Assembly (NCBI RefSeq): GCF_000315915.1
Contig: NC_020189.1
Coordinates: forward strand, 1 to 64,000
Source of the DNA: Henningerozyma blattae CBS 6284
Taxonomy: Eukaryota > Ascomycota > Saccharomycetes > Saccharomycetales > Saccharomycetaceae
Reading direction: 5' to 3'
DNA length: 64,000 nt
In this document: positions 20,314 through 29,728 of the stretch, piece after piece
Position numbering within the stretch: the first letter of the stretch is position 1
Layout of the letters: each line of letters begins with the position of its first letter
Notes under the pieces: model-generated
Told to the model about the DNA's origin: nothing
Database searches by the model: none
Seen by the model: only the letters and a program-made list of their open reading frames with translations
Made by a program: the position numbers and the translations under genes

Positions 20314-20937
20314 AAAATAAAATTCCCTTAAAAATTAGTAGGAATGAATGAAGTAATTGCTATCATTGGAAAATTAGTAACCTTATATTTGGTTTTTTTC
20401 TAATTTAGCATGCACCATGATATAAAGGACTTCTTCCTACCTATCATTCTCAAAAATCTACGAGTTACGCCCTATTTCTTTTAATATCGATCTCTACCTC
20501 TCAAACACTCTCTTTTCTCTCTTATCATCTCAAATCTATCATCTCATATATACTGCATATAGCTCTGCTTATATAATCTATTCCAAGATACTTTAATTCA
20601 AAAAAATAAACTATTTATTTTTCATCTTTTTTAACTCTTAAATGCGTTGTGTGCACAATGGGCAGAACAATCTCGGAGAAATTAGAAACGGGATTAAAGC
20701 CTTTCCGGGAGTTAAAGAAATGGTCTGAACGATGAGATATTTCATATAGAGAAAGTAATAGGTTGAAAAAATGGAACAAATATATTACGCGAACTATCCT
20801 GGCACATATATCCAGTGGAAATAATTTCATAATTTAAATAATAGTCAATACTTACTATTGTATATCATTGGCATTAATTCTGTTCGTTCTCGCAAGTGAA
20901 TATCGTTGCAACCCTAATTTTACATTTATCTGGTACC
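20314..20937. other. Intergenic region between PRE4 and PDE1
   Basis: 624 bp. A CT-rich stretch (about 20430-20530) is followed by a short GC-richer patch at 20640-20735 with a 25-codon ORF on the plus strand (see findings) and a 71-codon minus-strand ORF covering the same bases. Neither is recognised. YMR31/KGD4, which might be expected here from synteny, is not present. Confidence 0.5.
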
Positions 20938-22146
20938 ATGCCTAGTTTCGATGTGACAATTATTGGGGCCTTAGGTGGTCCACAAGAAGGCGACACCCAG
21001 TGTTTAATGGTTAGACCTTATGGTTACCAGGGTTTAGGTTCCATATGTTTAGATGCAGGGGCCGGTTTAACTTCGATAATACACATATTGGCAGATTGCA
21101 AGAAATACAAATATCAAGATTCTGAATTATTTAAATTAAAATCAATCTCAAGTTTTTACAACAACGACTATGAGCCTGCATGGAAATTTTTTAATCCAGA
21201 TTCACCCATTGGGTTTGGTTTCCCGCAGGAAATGAGAGATATATTATTATCCAAAAATTTAGGACAAATTCAAAAAGAAGGTCTTGCAGTGTTCCAAGGA
21301 ATTAATGAATATTATATTACACATTCACATTTAGACCATATTTGTGGAATGGTTACTAACTCCCCTTCAGCATTTGAAAAACATTTCCCATCAAGAAAAT
21401 CGATATTTGGTTTAAATTCAACAATACAGTCACTAAAGAGAAACATATTTAATGATGAAATATGGCCTGATTTAACAATGGGTAATAAAGGAGGCATTAT
21501 ATTGAACGAACTCCATGCATATGTTCCTCAGCACTCAAAGATATTCGAAAATTTTGAAATTATCCCTCTACCAGTTTGTCATGGTAAAGCTGTCAACCCA
21601 CCAAATCAAATTGTCTTCAGCACACTTTATTTATTTAAAAATTTAGCAACTAATGATTGTATCTTAATAGGTGGCGATATGCAAAGTGATAATCTCGATT
21701 CTAATAATGGCCCCAATCATGAAGAGGCTGACAACAATAATGTCTCATATACCAATAAGATAAAAAATGGACAAGTCACTATTGATTATTTGCAAAAAGC
21801 TTGGGAATATGTGGTAGAAAATGTCCCTTTAATAAATTTAAAGGGAATATTCATCGAATGTTCAAGTTCTATGGACGTTAATAAATCCCATTTATATGGC
21901 CATATGTCCCCTATATTTTTGATAAATGAATTGAAAAATTTTGTTAACCTTTATAAACAAAGATGGAATTTAAGTGAACCACCTGACTTGGATTTAGATG
22001 TTGTTATTATGCATGTAAAAATGTCATACTCAGAAATAGATCCGAGACTAAAGATTTTGGATGAGATTAAAACACTTGCAGCCGAAAAAGGTATAAAAAA
22101 GACAAGGTTTTCGATGGCATTGAAGGGCTTTACTTTTTCACTTTAA
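20938..22146 (+). CDS. PDE1: Low-affinity cAMP phosphodiesterase (class II)
   Basis: Hydrolyses 3',5'-cyclic AMP to 5'-AMP in the cytosol and lowers protein kinase A signalling after glucose stimulation. The chosen start is the ATG at 20938 (MPSFDVTIIGALGGP), which matches the family start; an in-frame GTG lies 42 bp upstream. The 402 residues compare with 369 in S. cerevisiae. The class II signature THSHLDH (about residues 128-134) is the metal-binding HxHxDH of the metallo-beta-lactamase fold. Later metal or active-site segments are CHGK, IGGDMQSDN, FIECSSS and GHMSP. The extra length lies in Asn/Asp-rich loops. It is the YGL248W orthologue, followed by BRR6 as in S. cerevisiae. Confidence 0.95.
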   Translation: MPSFDVTIIGALGGPQEGDTQCLMVRPYGYQGLGSICLDAGAGLTSIIHILADCKKYKYQDSELFKLKSISSFYNNDYEPAWKFFNPDSPIGFGFPQEMRDILLSKNLGQIQKEGLAVFQGINEYYITHSHLDHICGMVTNSPSAFEKHFPSRKSIFGLNSTIQSLKRNIFNDEIWPDLTMGNKGGIILNELHAYVPQHSKIFENFEIIPLPVCHGKAVNPPNQIVFSTLYLFKNLATNDCILIGGDMQSDNLDSNNGPNHEEADNNNVSYTNKIKNGQVTIDYLQKAWEYVVENVPLINLKGIFIECSSSMDVNKSHLYGHMSPIFLINELKNFVNLYKQRWNLSEPPDLDLDVVIMHVKMSYSEIDPRLKILDEIKTLAAEKGIKKTRFSMALKGFTFSL

Positions 22147-22731
22147 TTTTTAGACATTTTATAGCAATTATGACAATCCTAATGCAGAGACTAATTTATT
22201 CATTTCATTTGACGTTGCCATATTTAATTAAATCTGTATTTTACTTCCACATTAATATTCTGTTGTTGATTTTTCTCTGTATATTATTCCTTTTTCTCAA
22301 CCTTCTTCTCTTATATATAGCTTTATTTGTTTAATTGATTTATAGTTTGAGACAGTTAGAAACAATTAGAAGCATATGTTCGGACTACTAGCGTTTTAAT
22401 TTTGGAAACAGAATTCAGACCAATATAGAAACTATCTAAAATTGCATAATAAGGTAATTAATTTTCTATAGAGCCACTAATAATAATATCTGTTGCTGTT
22501 ATTTAATGTCACAAAGTTCAGCAAGGTCTAGTAATAGTTTGTTTGTTTGTTTTATACAATTTACTTGATTTTTATTAAATAATGGCTCATCGAGAATTTA
22601 CCGAATTGTGATATAGACGGTCGGACTTGTATAAATTTTGAAACAAAAAATTTTAAATATTATCAGTACTACTAGTATAACTCAGATAAAAACTAGTTGT
22701 CTCCTAGTATGATTCATTCATTGAATATATT
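22147..22731. other. Intergenic region between PDE1 and BRR6
   Basis: 585 bp, AT-rich, holding the PDE1 3' flank and BRR6 promoter. I found no RNA gene, repeat or certain factor site. Confidence 0.5.
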
Positions 22732-23334
22732 ATGGAACCTTCAACTTTGATTCAGAGAAATTATGGCAAAAATATAGTTAAGCAAAATACACGAGATACT
22801 CTTAAAGAAGACAACTATGATGAGAAGAGTGAAACCGCAACTCAGAACTCGAATTATAGCCCCATACAGAAGGGAATTAAGCCTTCTCTTGTCTCTGAAT
22901 GGATACATTTGGCATTTAATACATTTTTTATGGTGATTCTCGTATTTTTTTTGGGTAAATTAGTCTTTCTGATAAAAAAAGACGTTGATAATAAGCTACT
23001 ACAAGTGCTAGATCAACAAAAGGATTATTTTGAAAATTGTAAAGAAAATTATAATCTCAATGATTGCGGCTCGAATAATGTTGTTCCAGCCCTTCAATCA
23101 GTATGTATGGACTGGGCTAGATGTATAGCTAAATCTAACTCTCCAGATTATAATCACCGTCATTTATCAAGTAAACTTTGGGCTGAAACTGTTGCTGAAA
23201 TGATAAATGCATTTGTGGACCCAATTAGTATAAGATCACTAATATTCATATTGATGACCGTTGGTACCATTATCACAGTATCAAATTTGGCATTTGGTTC
23301 ATATAGAGTATACTACTACAATTCAAAAGCATAG
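22732..23334 (+). CDS. BRR6: Nuclear envelope protein Brr6
   Basis: Essential integral membrane protein of the nuclear envelope and ER, needed for nuclear pore complex assembly, membrane fluidity control and mRNA export, together with Brl1 and Apq12. The 200 residues compare with 197 in yeast Brr6. A hydrophilic N terminus is followed by a first membrane helix (about 62-82, HLAFNTFFMVILVFFLGKLV). A luminal loop carries the four Cys typical of the family (ENCKEN, NDCGSN, SVCMDWARC). A second membrane helix lies around 163-185. The length and the gene position, between PDE1 and RAI1 as in YGL248W-YGL247W-YGL246C, favour Brr6 over its longer paralogue Brl1. Confidence 0.92.
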   Translation: MEPSTLIQRNYGKNIVKQNTRDTLKEDNYDEKSETATQNSNYSPIQKGIKPSLVSEWIHLAFNTFFMVILVFFLGKLVFLIKKDVDNKLLQVLDQQKDYFENCKENYNLNDCGSNNVVPALQSVCMDWARCIAKSNSPDYNHRHLSSKLWAETVAEMINAFVDPISIRSLIFILMTVGTIITVSNLAFGSYRVYYYNSKA

Positions 23335-23462
23335 TAGTAGATATTATATGTGAAAAAATACCTTAAGTTGTTCAAATGCATCATTGTTCAGTAATATATG
23401 ATATTTATAAAATTTGCAATATTATATAAACGTATAACTTATTCAGGGAAACTTTAAAATAA

Positions 23463-24599
23463 TCATTTGTCTTTTTGGGATTTTAGCTGTGTTCTCCATT
23501 CACGGAACTCTTTACTTATAATCACATCTCCGTTGACTATTCCGTCATATTCTTGGTCTGATTCTTCGAATTCACTCAATCTTAAATGATTATTTTCAAA
23601 TACGAGTTTGTAACATTTTTTATCGTCATTTCTAGGAATAGTATCTAATAACCACTGAGTTAATGCCCCATACCATTTAATTGCATCCAAACAGGCATTA
23701 GCCCAAGCTGGATCATCCTTAAGTAATATAGGAATTTCTTCAGTAGAAAACTCTTCGACAGATTTTAGTACCATATTATCATCTCGGAACCCATATATAA
23801 TTCTGGGTATGCCAACTAGAAAGCATTGCAGCCAAGTTCTAAATATTTTTTTATCAAAACCACGAGCCTGCTGAGCTGTGCATATCTGTTGTGTACATTT
23901 TAATTCAGCATAATGGTATATATTATTAGTTTTACTAGATTCTTTAAAGTCAAATATACAGTCAACTTCTGCACCAAGAACTAACCTGCAGTTACTAATA
24001 CCTGTCTTAACAACAGAGACATACTCATCTCCAGTAGTAACAATTTTTTTAGGTCTCTTTTCCAAAAGTTCTCTACTTACAAACGGCAGAGGTTGAGGGA
24101 TAGTTGCCAAAGTCTCGAATTTGTATCCACTATATGCATTTAATTTTGCTTTACCTACGAGTTCCGGTTCGTCTTGAGGAATTTCTTTAATAAAGATCTG
24201 GCCATCAAAAACTAAAACTCTTAAGTCTACGTGATTAAATTGTTCAGAATCAAAAGCTGCAGAGATTAATTTTCTTATAATACCTCTAAATGTAATGATA
24301 TCAGCCTTTATTTTAGTATTTTTATTCATTTCATATTGTTGTAAAGATGCAAGCAGGCCTTTTAAACTACATCTATCTTTAAAATTTTTCTGGAAATCTT
24401 TGAATTTTGCAGCACCACCACTCAGATCCACATTGTTATCTAAATAAGAATCGGGGAAATAATAATAGTGTAGATTACAATCGTCTTTAGGTAAATACTC
24501 CTCTTCACGATTTCTTGAATAACATGTGATTTCTTTAGGTTGTTTTAAAGTTGTTGTTTGTGAGCGCTGTTTCACAAATAAATTGGCAGTTTGCTTCAT
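23463..24599 (-). CDS. RAI1: RNA 5'-end decapping/pyrophosphohydrolase Rai1 (DXO family)
   Basis: Nuclear partner of the 5'-3' exonuclease Rat1. It removes defective 5' ends (unmethylated caps, triphosphates, NAD caps) so that Rat1 can degrade the RNA, and it supports pre-rRNA processing and termination. The 378 residues compare with 387 in yeast. The metal-binding motifs are in place: GAEVDCIFD with Glu211 and Asp213, and AELKC with Glu232 and Lys234. The GFRDD and [12 protein letters not shown] segments typical of the family are also visible. It converges with BRR6 with 128 bp between, and diverges from GUS1 over 285 bp, as in S. cerevisiae. Confidence 0.96.
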   Translation of the reverse strand: MKQTANLFVKQRSQTTTLKQPKEITCYSRNREEEYLPKDDCNLHYYYFPDSYLDNNVDLSGGAAKFKDFQKNFKDRCSLKGLLASLQQYEMNKNTKIKADIITFRGIIRKLISAAFDSEQFNHVDLRVLVFDGQIFIKEIPQDEPELVGKAKLNAYSGYKFETLATIPQPLPFVSRELLEKRPKKIVTTGDEYVSVVKTGISNCRLVLGAEVDCIFDFKESSKTNNIYHYAELKCTQQICTAQQARGFDKKIFRTWLQCFLVGIPRIIYGFRDDNMVLKSVEEFSTEEIPILLKDDPAWANACLDAIKWYGALTQWLLDTIPRNDDKKCYKLVFENNHLRLSEFEESDQEYDGIVNGDVIISKEFREWRTQLKSQKDK

Positions 24600-24884
24600 G
24601 TTGAAATCCTACAATGGACCTTACTCAGATATTTTTTAGAAATTTATACTAAATAATATGTTAAAACATTAATAAAAATTTTCATTGCAAATGTCAAAAA
24701 GAAAGTATTTTTTATTTTCGATCATAAATTTTCGGAAACTCAACTAGAATATGAAATTTTTCCTTTGGATGCTTTTTTTACCATATATTTAACAGACACA
24801 TTTCGAGCTTCAATTTACAAGTACAGATATTAAATCATTTCGTAGTTTCAATTGATTTTACAATTAAGCTCGTACTATTCAACC

Positions 24885-27008
24885 ATGTCTACTAAATTAA
24901 TTTTATCTGGTAAAGCCCAAGCTGTGGCTTATGGTGAATTGATCGCCGCTCGTATTGTCAACAATTCTTCCGCAAATGCTGTTGATATTAGCTTTGTAGA
25001 AGATAAAAAGGCTGCTCCAGCTACTTTGGATGGCTCTTCTGATGATGTTTTAGCTAAAATTGTTGCTTTATCTCCATCTTCATTTGCTTCTGCTTCAAAG
25101 GAAGATGTTGCTCATTGGACAAAATTAGCCCAGGAAAAATTAGTTGTTAAGAATTTCCAACAATTGGCTCAAACTCTAGAGATCCTAGATGCCCAATTAA
25201 ATTTAAGATCCTTTGTTTTAGGCGGGTTGAATTTCTCAGCTGCAGATGTTGCTGTCTGGGGTGCTTTAAGATCTAATGGTATGGTCGGTTCTATCATAAA
25301 AAATAAAGTTTATGTTAATGTTTCTCGTTGGTATTCTTTCTTAGAATTAGAACCTGCTTTTGGTGAATCTCATGAATTTTTAACTAAATCTTTACAAGAA
25401 TTGAAAAAAGCCGCTAATGCTGGTAAGAAGAAAGAAAGTCACAAAGCAAACTTCGAAATTGATTTACAAGATGCTAAAATGGGAGAAGTAGTGACTAGAT
25501 TTCCTCCTGAACCATCTGGATACCTACATATCGGTCATGCTAAAGCTGCTATTTTAAACCAATATTTTGCCCAAGCTTATAAGGGTAAATTGATCATTAG
25601 ATTCGATGATACCAACCCTTCCAAGGAAAAGGAAGAATTTGAAGAATCTATCATTGAAGATTTAGCTCTTTTAGGTATTAAAGGTGATAGAGTTACACAC
25701 TCCAGTGACTACTTTCAAGAAATGTATGATTACTGTATTCAAATGATCAAAGAAGGTAAGGCTTACTGTGACGACACTCCAACAGAAAAGATGAGAGAAG
25801 AACGTATGGAAGGGGAACCTTCTGCTAGAAGAAACCGTTCAGTTGAAGAAAATTTAAAAATTTTCACCGAAGATATGACTAATGGTACTGAAGAAGGTTT
25901 AAAGAACTGTGTTCGTGCCAAGATTGATTACAAAGCTTTGAATAAAACTTTGAGAGATCCTGTTATTTACAGATGTAACTTAACCCCACATCATATTACA
26001 GGTGATAAATGGAAAGTCTATCCAACTTATGATTTCTGTGTTCCAATTGTTGACTCTTTGGAAGGTGTTACTCATGCTTTACGTACCATTGAATACAGAG
26101 ACCGTAATGCTCAATACGAATGGATGTTAGACGCACTAAAATTAAGACATGTTCATATTTGGGATTTTGCACGTGTTAATTTTGTTAGAACTTTGTTATC
26201 GAAGAGAAAATTGCAATGGATGGTTGACAAGGGATTAGTTAGTAATTGGGATGATCCAAGATTCCCAACTGTAAGAGGTGTTAGAAGAAGAGGTATGAGT
26301 ATCGAAGGTTTAAGAAATTTCGTCTTATCTCAAGGTCCATCCAGAAATGTGATTAATTTAGAATGGAATCTAATTTGGGCTTTTAATAAAAAAGTCATTG
26401 ATCCAACCGCTCCAAGACATACTGCTGTTGTTAATCCTTTTAAAGTTCATTTGGAAGGTTCAGAAGTTCCACAAACTGATAAAATTGAAATGAAGCCAAA
26501 GCATAAGAAAAATCCAGATGTCGGTGAAAAGAAAGTTGTCTTCTCTAAAAACATCATTATCGACAAGGAAGATGCTGATGTCTTAGAAGAAGGTGAAGAA
26601 TTTACTTTAATGGATTGGGGTAATGCTATTATTACTAAGAAAGATGCAAACTCTATCACTGCTAAACTACATTTGGAAGGTGATTTCAAAAAAACTAAGC
26701 ACAAAATTACTTGGTTGGCTGATACTAAGGATGTTGTTTCAGTAGATTTAGTAGATTTCGATCATTTACTAAACAAGGATAGAATTGAAGAAGGTGAGAG
26801 CTTTGAAGATTTCTTAACTGAAAAAACGGAATTCCATACTTCTGCTATTGCTGACTTAAACGTCAAAGACATGAAAATTGGTGATTTTATCCAATTTGAA
26901 AGAAAGGGATACTATAGATTAGATTCCTTACCTAAAAATGGTAACCCATATGTCTTCTTTACCATTCCAGATGGTAAGGCTGTTAACAAATACGGTGCTA
27001 AGAAATAG
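24885..27008 (+). CDS. GUS1: Cytosolic glutamyl-tRNA synthetase
   Basis: Charges tRNA-Glu in the cytosol, and in yeast also supplies misacylated tRNA-Gln for mitochondria; it binds the cofactor Arc1. The start is the ATG at 24885 (MSTKLILSG); an in-frame TTG 33 bp upstream is ignored. The 707 residues compare with 708 in S. cerevisiae. An N-terminal GST-like domain (1-~190) for Arc1 binding is followed by the class I catalytic core, with the HIGH-type motif YLHIGHAKAA (about 217-226) and the KMSKS-type LLSKRKL (about 433-439). A beta-barrel anticodon-binding region ends at KYGAKK. Strong codon bias agrees with high expression. It diverges from RAI1. Confidence 0.97.
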   Translation: MSTKLILSGKAQAVAYGELIAARIVNNSSANAVDISFVEDKKAAPATLDGSSDDVLAKIVALSPSSFASASKEDVAHWTKLAQEKLVVKNFQQLAQTLEILDAQLNLRSFVLGGLNFSAADVAVWGALRSNGMVGSIIKNKVYVNVSRWYSFLELEPAFGESHEFLTKSLQELKKAANAGKKKESHKANFEIDLQDAKMGEVVTRFPPEPSGYLHIGHAKAAILNQYFAQAYKGKLIIRFDDTNPSKEKEEFEESIIEDLALLGIKGDRVTHSSDYFQEMYDYCIQMIKEGKAYCDDTPTEKMREERMEGEPSARRNRSVEENLKIFTEDMTNGTEEGLKNCVRAKIDYKALNKTLRDPVIYRCNLTPHHITGDKWKVYPTYDFCVPIVDSLEGVTHALRTIEYRDRNAQYEWMLDALKLRHVHIWDFARVNFVRTLLSKRKLQWMVDKGLVSNWDDPRFPTVRGVRRRGMSIEGLRNFVLSQGPSRNVINLEWNLIWAFNKKVIDPTAPRHTAVVNPFKVHLEGSEVPQTDKIEMKPKHKKNPDVGEKKVVFSKNIIIDKEDADVLEEGEEFTLMDWGNAIITKKDANSITAKLHLEGDFKKTKHKITWLADTKDVVSVDLVDFDHLLNKDRIEEGESFEDFLTEKTEFHTSAIADLNVKDMKIGDFIQFERKGYYRLDSLPKNGNPYVFFTIPDGKAVNKYGAKK

Positions 27009-27255
27009 ATAAGTAAAAGTATAAATATATTTTAGTTTTTATGTATTTATATTTTAATTTTTAATTTTTATCTTTATGAATAATGAACTTAATATTATTT
27101 AGCTTCCCATTGATTTCTTCTTTGAAGCAGTTGACCACATTTCTATTTTTTTATGTTTAGTTAGGAATATTGTTGATTTTTAAATTTATATAATAAATAT
27201 AAAAAACAAAATATAATTACTGTACCACATTTGAATCCTTAATATTAGTATTGCT

Positions 27256-27350
27256 TGCTAGATATTCATGGTCTTTATACATACAACAGTAGATATACTG
27301 CTTTAGGATAAAAGATAGTATAACGTGAATATACGTTACTAATAAAAACC
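27256..27350 (+). mobile_element. 5' part of A-family LTR, interrupted
   Basis: Starts TGCTAGATATTCATGG and runs to AATAAAAACC, matching 3495 onward of the solo A LTR. It stops exactly where the B element begins; the last five bases, AAACC, are the left copy of the target duplication. The rest of this LTR resumes at 28773. Confidence 0.8.
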
Positions 27351-27806
27351 TGTCAGAGCTGTGGCATTATGTGTCATAAATCGTGAGTTTGTGTTAACAG
27401 CTAATAAAGTATGAATTTAGTCGTAATTGTGGCTTTATACAACAACTAATAACAACTTAATATAATAAATAATCCAACATGCATTAAGCATACGTGGCAT
27501 CACTACTAAAAATACACAAGTAGTGATATTAAGAAGGTATTAGCATGTGATAGGTTCTATTTTAATATCAGACCATCAATTCGTTGATGGTGGATCTGTC
27601 CATTTTTTGGAGTATAAATTACCACGAAAATATCCCAAACGTTTACAACTGTTCATTGTATATCCCGTATACATTATATATTACCTTTTGAAAGAAGCAA
27701 GGAGATTTTTTTATAATAATAATATAATAATTATTCAAACAGATTACTTAACTAAGAATTAAACTATGAGAGCAACAATATTTTGTAACAGTTCGACCAC
27801 TAGTCA
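27351..27806 (+). repeat. Left LTR of element B
   Basis: 456 bp LTR copy beginning TGTCAGAGCTG. The 71-codon ORF inside it starts with GTG and recurs in the other LTR; it is not a gene. Its left flank is AAACC. Its right neighbour is the inverted A-LTR fragment. Confidence 0.8.
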
Positions 27807-27813
27807 CATTTTC

Positions 27814-27904
27814 ATTAGCAACGTGAATTCACGTTATACTATCTTTTATCCTAAACCAGTAAATCTACTGTTGTATGTATGAAGACCATGAATATCTAGC
27901 AGCA
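27814..27904 (-). repeat. Inverted fragment of A-family LTR inside element B
   Basis: The reverse complement reads TGCTAGATATTCATGGTC and continues to CACGTTGCTAAT, matching 27256-27343 with few differences. It therefore forms an inverted repeat of about 90 bp with the A-LTR segment on the other side of the left B LTR. Its inner end falls almost exactly at the B insertion point. Confidence 0.8.
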
Positions 27905-28320
27905 TTTACAATTTTTAAAGTTCAAGATTTTTTGTTAGTTTATAAATTTTTCTTCATTGAGTTGACTATTTTTGATTTTTAAATTTTTTTCTCAATAATT
28001 GGTTTATTGTAAACAAAACACAACTAATTATATAATTTCAAAAATAAGTAAAAAATTAAAAAAAATACAGAAAAACATCCTTGAATGACAAAATAATGTA
28101 CTAATATTTACGGAGAATTAAGCATCAGGTATTAATTTCAGAGCTCACTTGAATAAGATAATAGAAACGAGCCTTGTATTAAACGTGTACAGCTACCACT
28201 AAGATACATAAGCACAGAAGGTTAAAGATGTGATTAAATATACATTATATACTCCTATTTTTGAATCTTCAAATTCAGAACATCTTAACTTTTTAATCCT
28301 GAAATAGAGCAATAATACTT

Positions 28321-28772
28321 TGTCAGAGCTGTGGCATTATGTGTCATAAATCGTGGGTTTGTGTTAACAGCTAATAAAGTATGAATTTAGTCGTAATTGT
28401 GGCTTTATACAACAACTAATAACAACTTAATATAATTAATAATCCAACATGCATTAAGCATACGTGGCCTCACTACTAAAAATACCCAAGTAGTGATATT
28501 AAGAAGGTATTAGCATGTGATAGGTTCTATTTTAATATCAGACCATCAATTCGTTGATGGTGGATCTGTCCACTTTTTGGAGTATAAATTACCACGAAAA
28601 TATCCCAAACGTTTACAACTGTTCATTGTATATCCCGTATACATTATATATTACCTTTTGAAAGAAGCAAGGAGATTTTTTATAATAATAATATAATAAT
28701 TATTCAAACAGATTACTTAACTAAGAATTAAACTATGAGCAACAATATTTTGAACAGTTCGACCGCTGGTCA
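28321..28772 (+). repeat. Right LTR of element B
   Basis: 452 bp LTR copy beginning TGTCAGAGCTG and ending CTGGTCA, followed by the right AAACC target duplication and then the rest of the A LTR. Confidence 0.8.
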
Positions 28773-29113
28773 AAACCCCAATTAGAAAATTCGTTGCCGT
28801 TAATAAAAGTACATCATGTAAGTTCTACAGGGTACACTAAGCAGGAGAGATAAATAACTCTTGTGAGGTTAATTAGGTGAAAATTTTTCACTTATAGACG
28901 ACGATGAATTGACTTCTCTTGTCCAAAAAAAATGTATAAATTGCCAATGTTTTAGTCGACATCTAACATTTATATTTTTATATTTTCTATAATTTTAATT
29001 CCTACTCAAAAGGGTTGGAGGTTTCTATACTATAAAATACTTACTAAAAAAAGAATTATTCTCTTAATTATGACTAACAGCAATATTAATATTAAGGATC
29101 CAAATGTCGTTCA
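28773..29113 (+). mobile_element. 3' part of A-family LTR, interrupted
   Basis: Resumes the A-LTR sequence (AAACCCCAATTAGAAAA...) after the B element and continues to about GTCGTTCA, matching 3587-3929. Together with 27256-27350 it reconstructs one A LTR of about 430 bp. Confidence 0.75.
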
Positions 29114-29728
29114 AAAATATTGTTACCATCTTCTCTTGAATATTTATGTTATAAACATTATTCTCTCTATATACCTGTTTTTTAACTATCACCATATATT
29201 AATCATAACAGAGTTTCTTGTGTAAAACTATAGGTCACAGGAAGTTCGACATTTAAGAATAAGTTGTCAATAAGAATTGCCAGTAAATTTGGCTATTATA
29301 AAACCCCTCTTCAAATACAGTAGTAGTTGTAACATCTCTATAATTCATTCTTAAAATAGGTTCAGTCTGGCAATTTCTTAATAAGAAAACAGTTCTGCCA
29401 TTGTTAAGTAATATTAATATATTGAGACATTCTGAGAAGGTGGATTGCTAGAGAGGAATAAGGATGCTTTTCGGACAATTTATTAGAAATACATAGTACT
29501 ATAAAATTTCTGATGAATATGTGACAATTTTCAACATATTTATACATTATAGAATATAGTGAATTTAAATAAAACTACTCTCATGTGCTTTAGATATTTA
29601 TGTAGGATAAATCTGGCAGTTTCTCCTAGTGTACTAGTGAGAAAATATTTCTATAAATTACATAGCGTTTGTATTTGTGAAAGAAAAACAAAAACTCTGC
29701 TTAGAAATAGTTAATATGAAAGAATGAA
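29114..29728. other. Intergenic region downstream of the LTR nest and of RMD8
   Basis: 615 bp, AT-rich, holding the 3' flank of RMD8 (minus strand). No further LTR, tRNA or ORF was recognised. The absence of a tRNA next to this LTR nest is worth noting, since Ty insertions usually cluster at tRNA genes. Confidence 0.5.

Larger units (their letters stand above)
27351..28772 (+). mobile_element. Short LTR element B (two LTRs, no coding capacity)
   Basis: Two near-identical direct repeats, 27351-27806 and 28321-28772, both start TGTCAGAGCTG and end in TCA (TG...CA). They flank a 514 bp interior with no ORF of note. The outer flanks are AAACC at 27346-27350 and at 28773-28777, a perfect 5 bp target duplication of the A-LTR sequence seen uninterrupted at 3495-3929. 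It is therefore a single retrotransposon insertion. By eye the LTRs differ at about a dozen positions, so it is fairly young. It resembles a TRIM, a non-autonomous element or an internally deleted Ty. No primer-binding site follows the left LTR; an inverted A-LTR fragment lies there instead. Confidence 0.8.

Noticed and set aside
20615..20830. 71-codon minus-strand ORF between PRE4 and PDE1
   Set aside because: No recognisable family; checked against YMR31/KGD4, expected nearby, and it does not match.
27547..27762. 71-codon ORF in the left B LTR
   Set aside because: GTG start, contained in an LTR and present again in the other copy; LTRs are non-coding.
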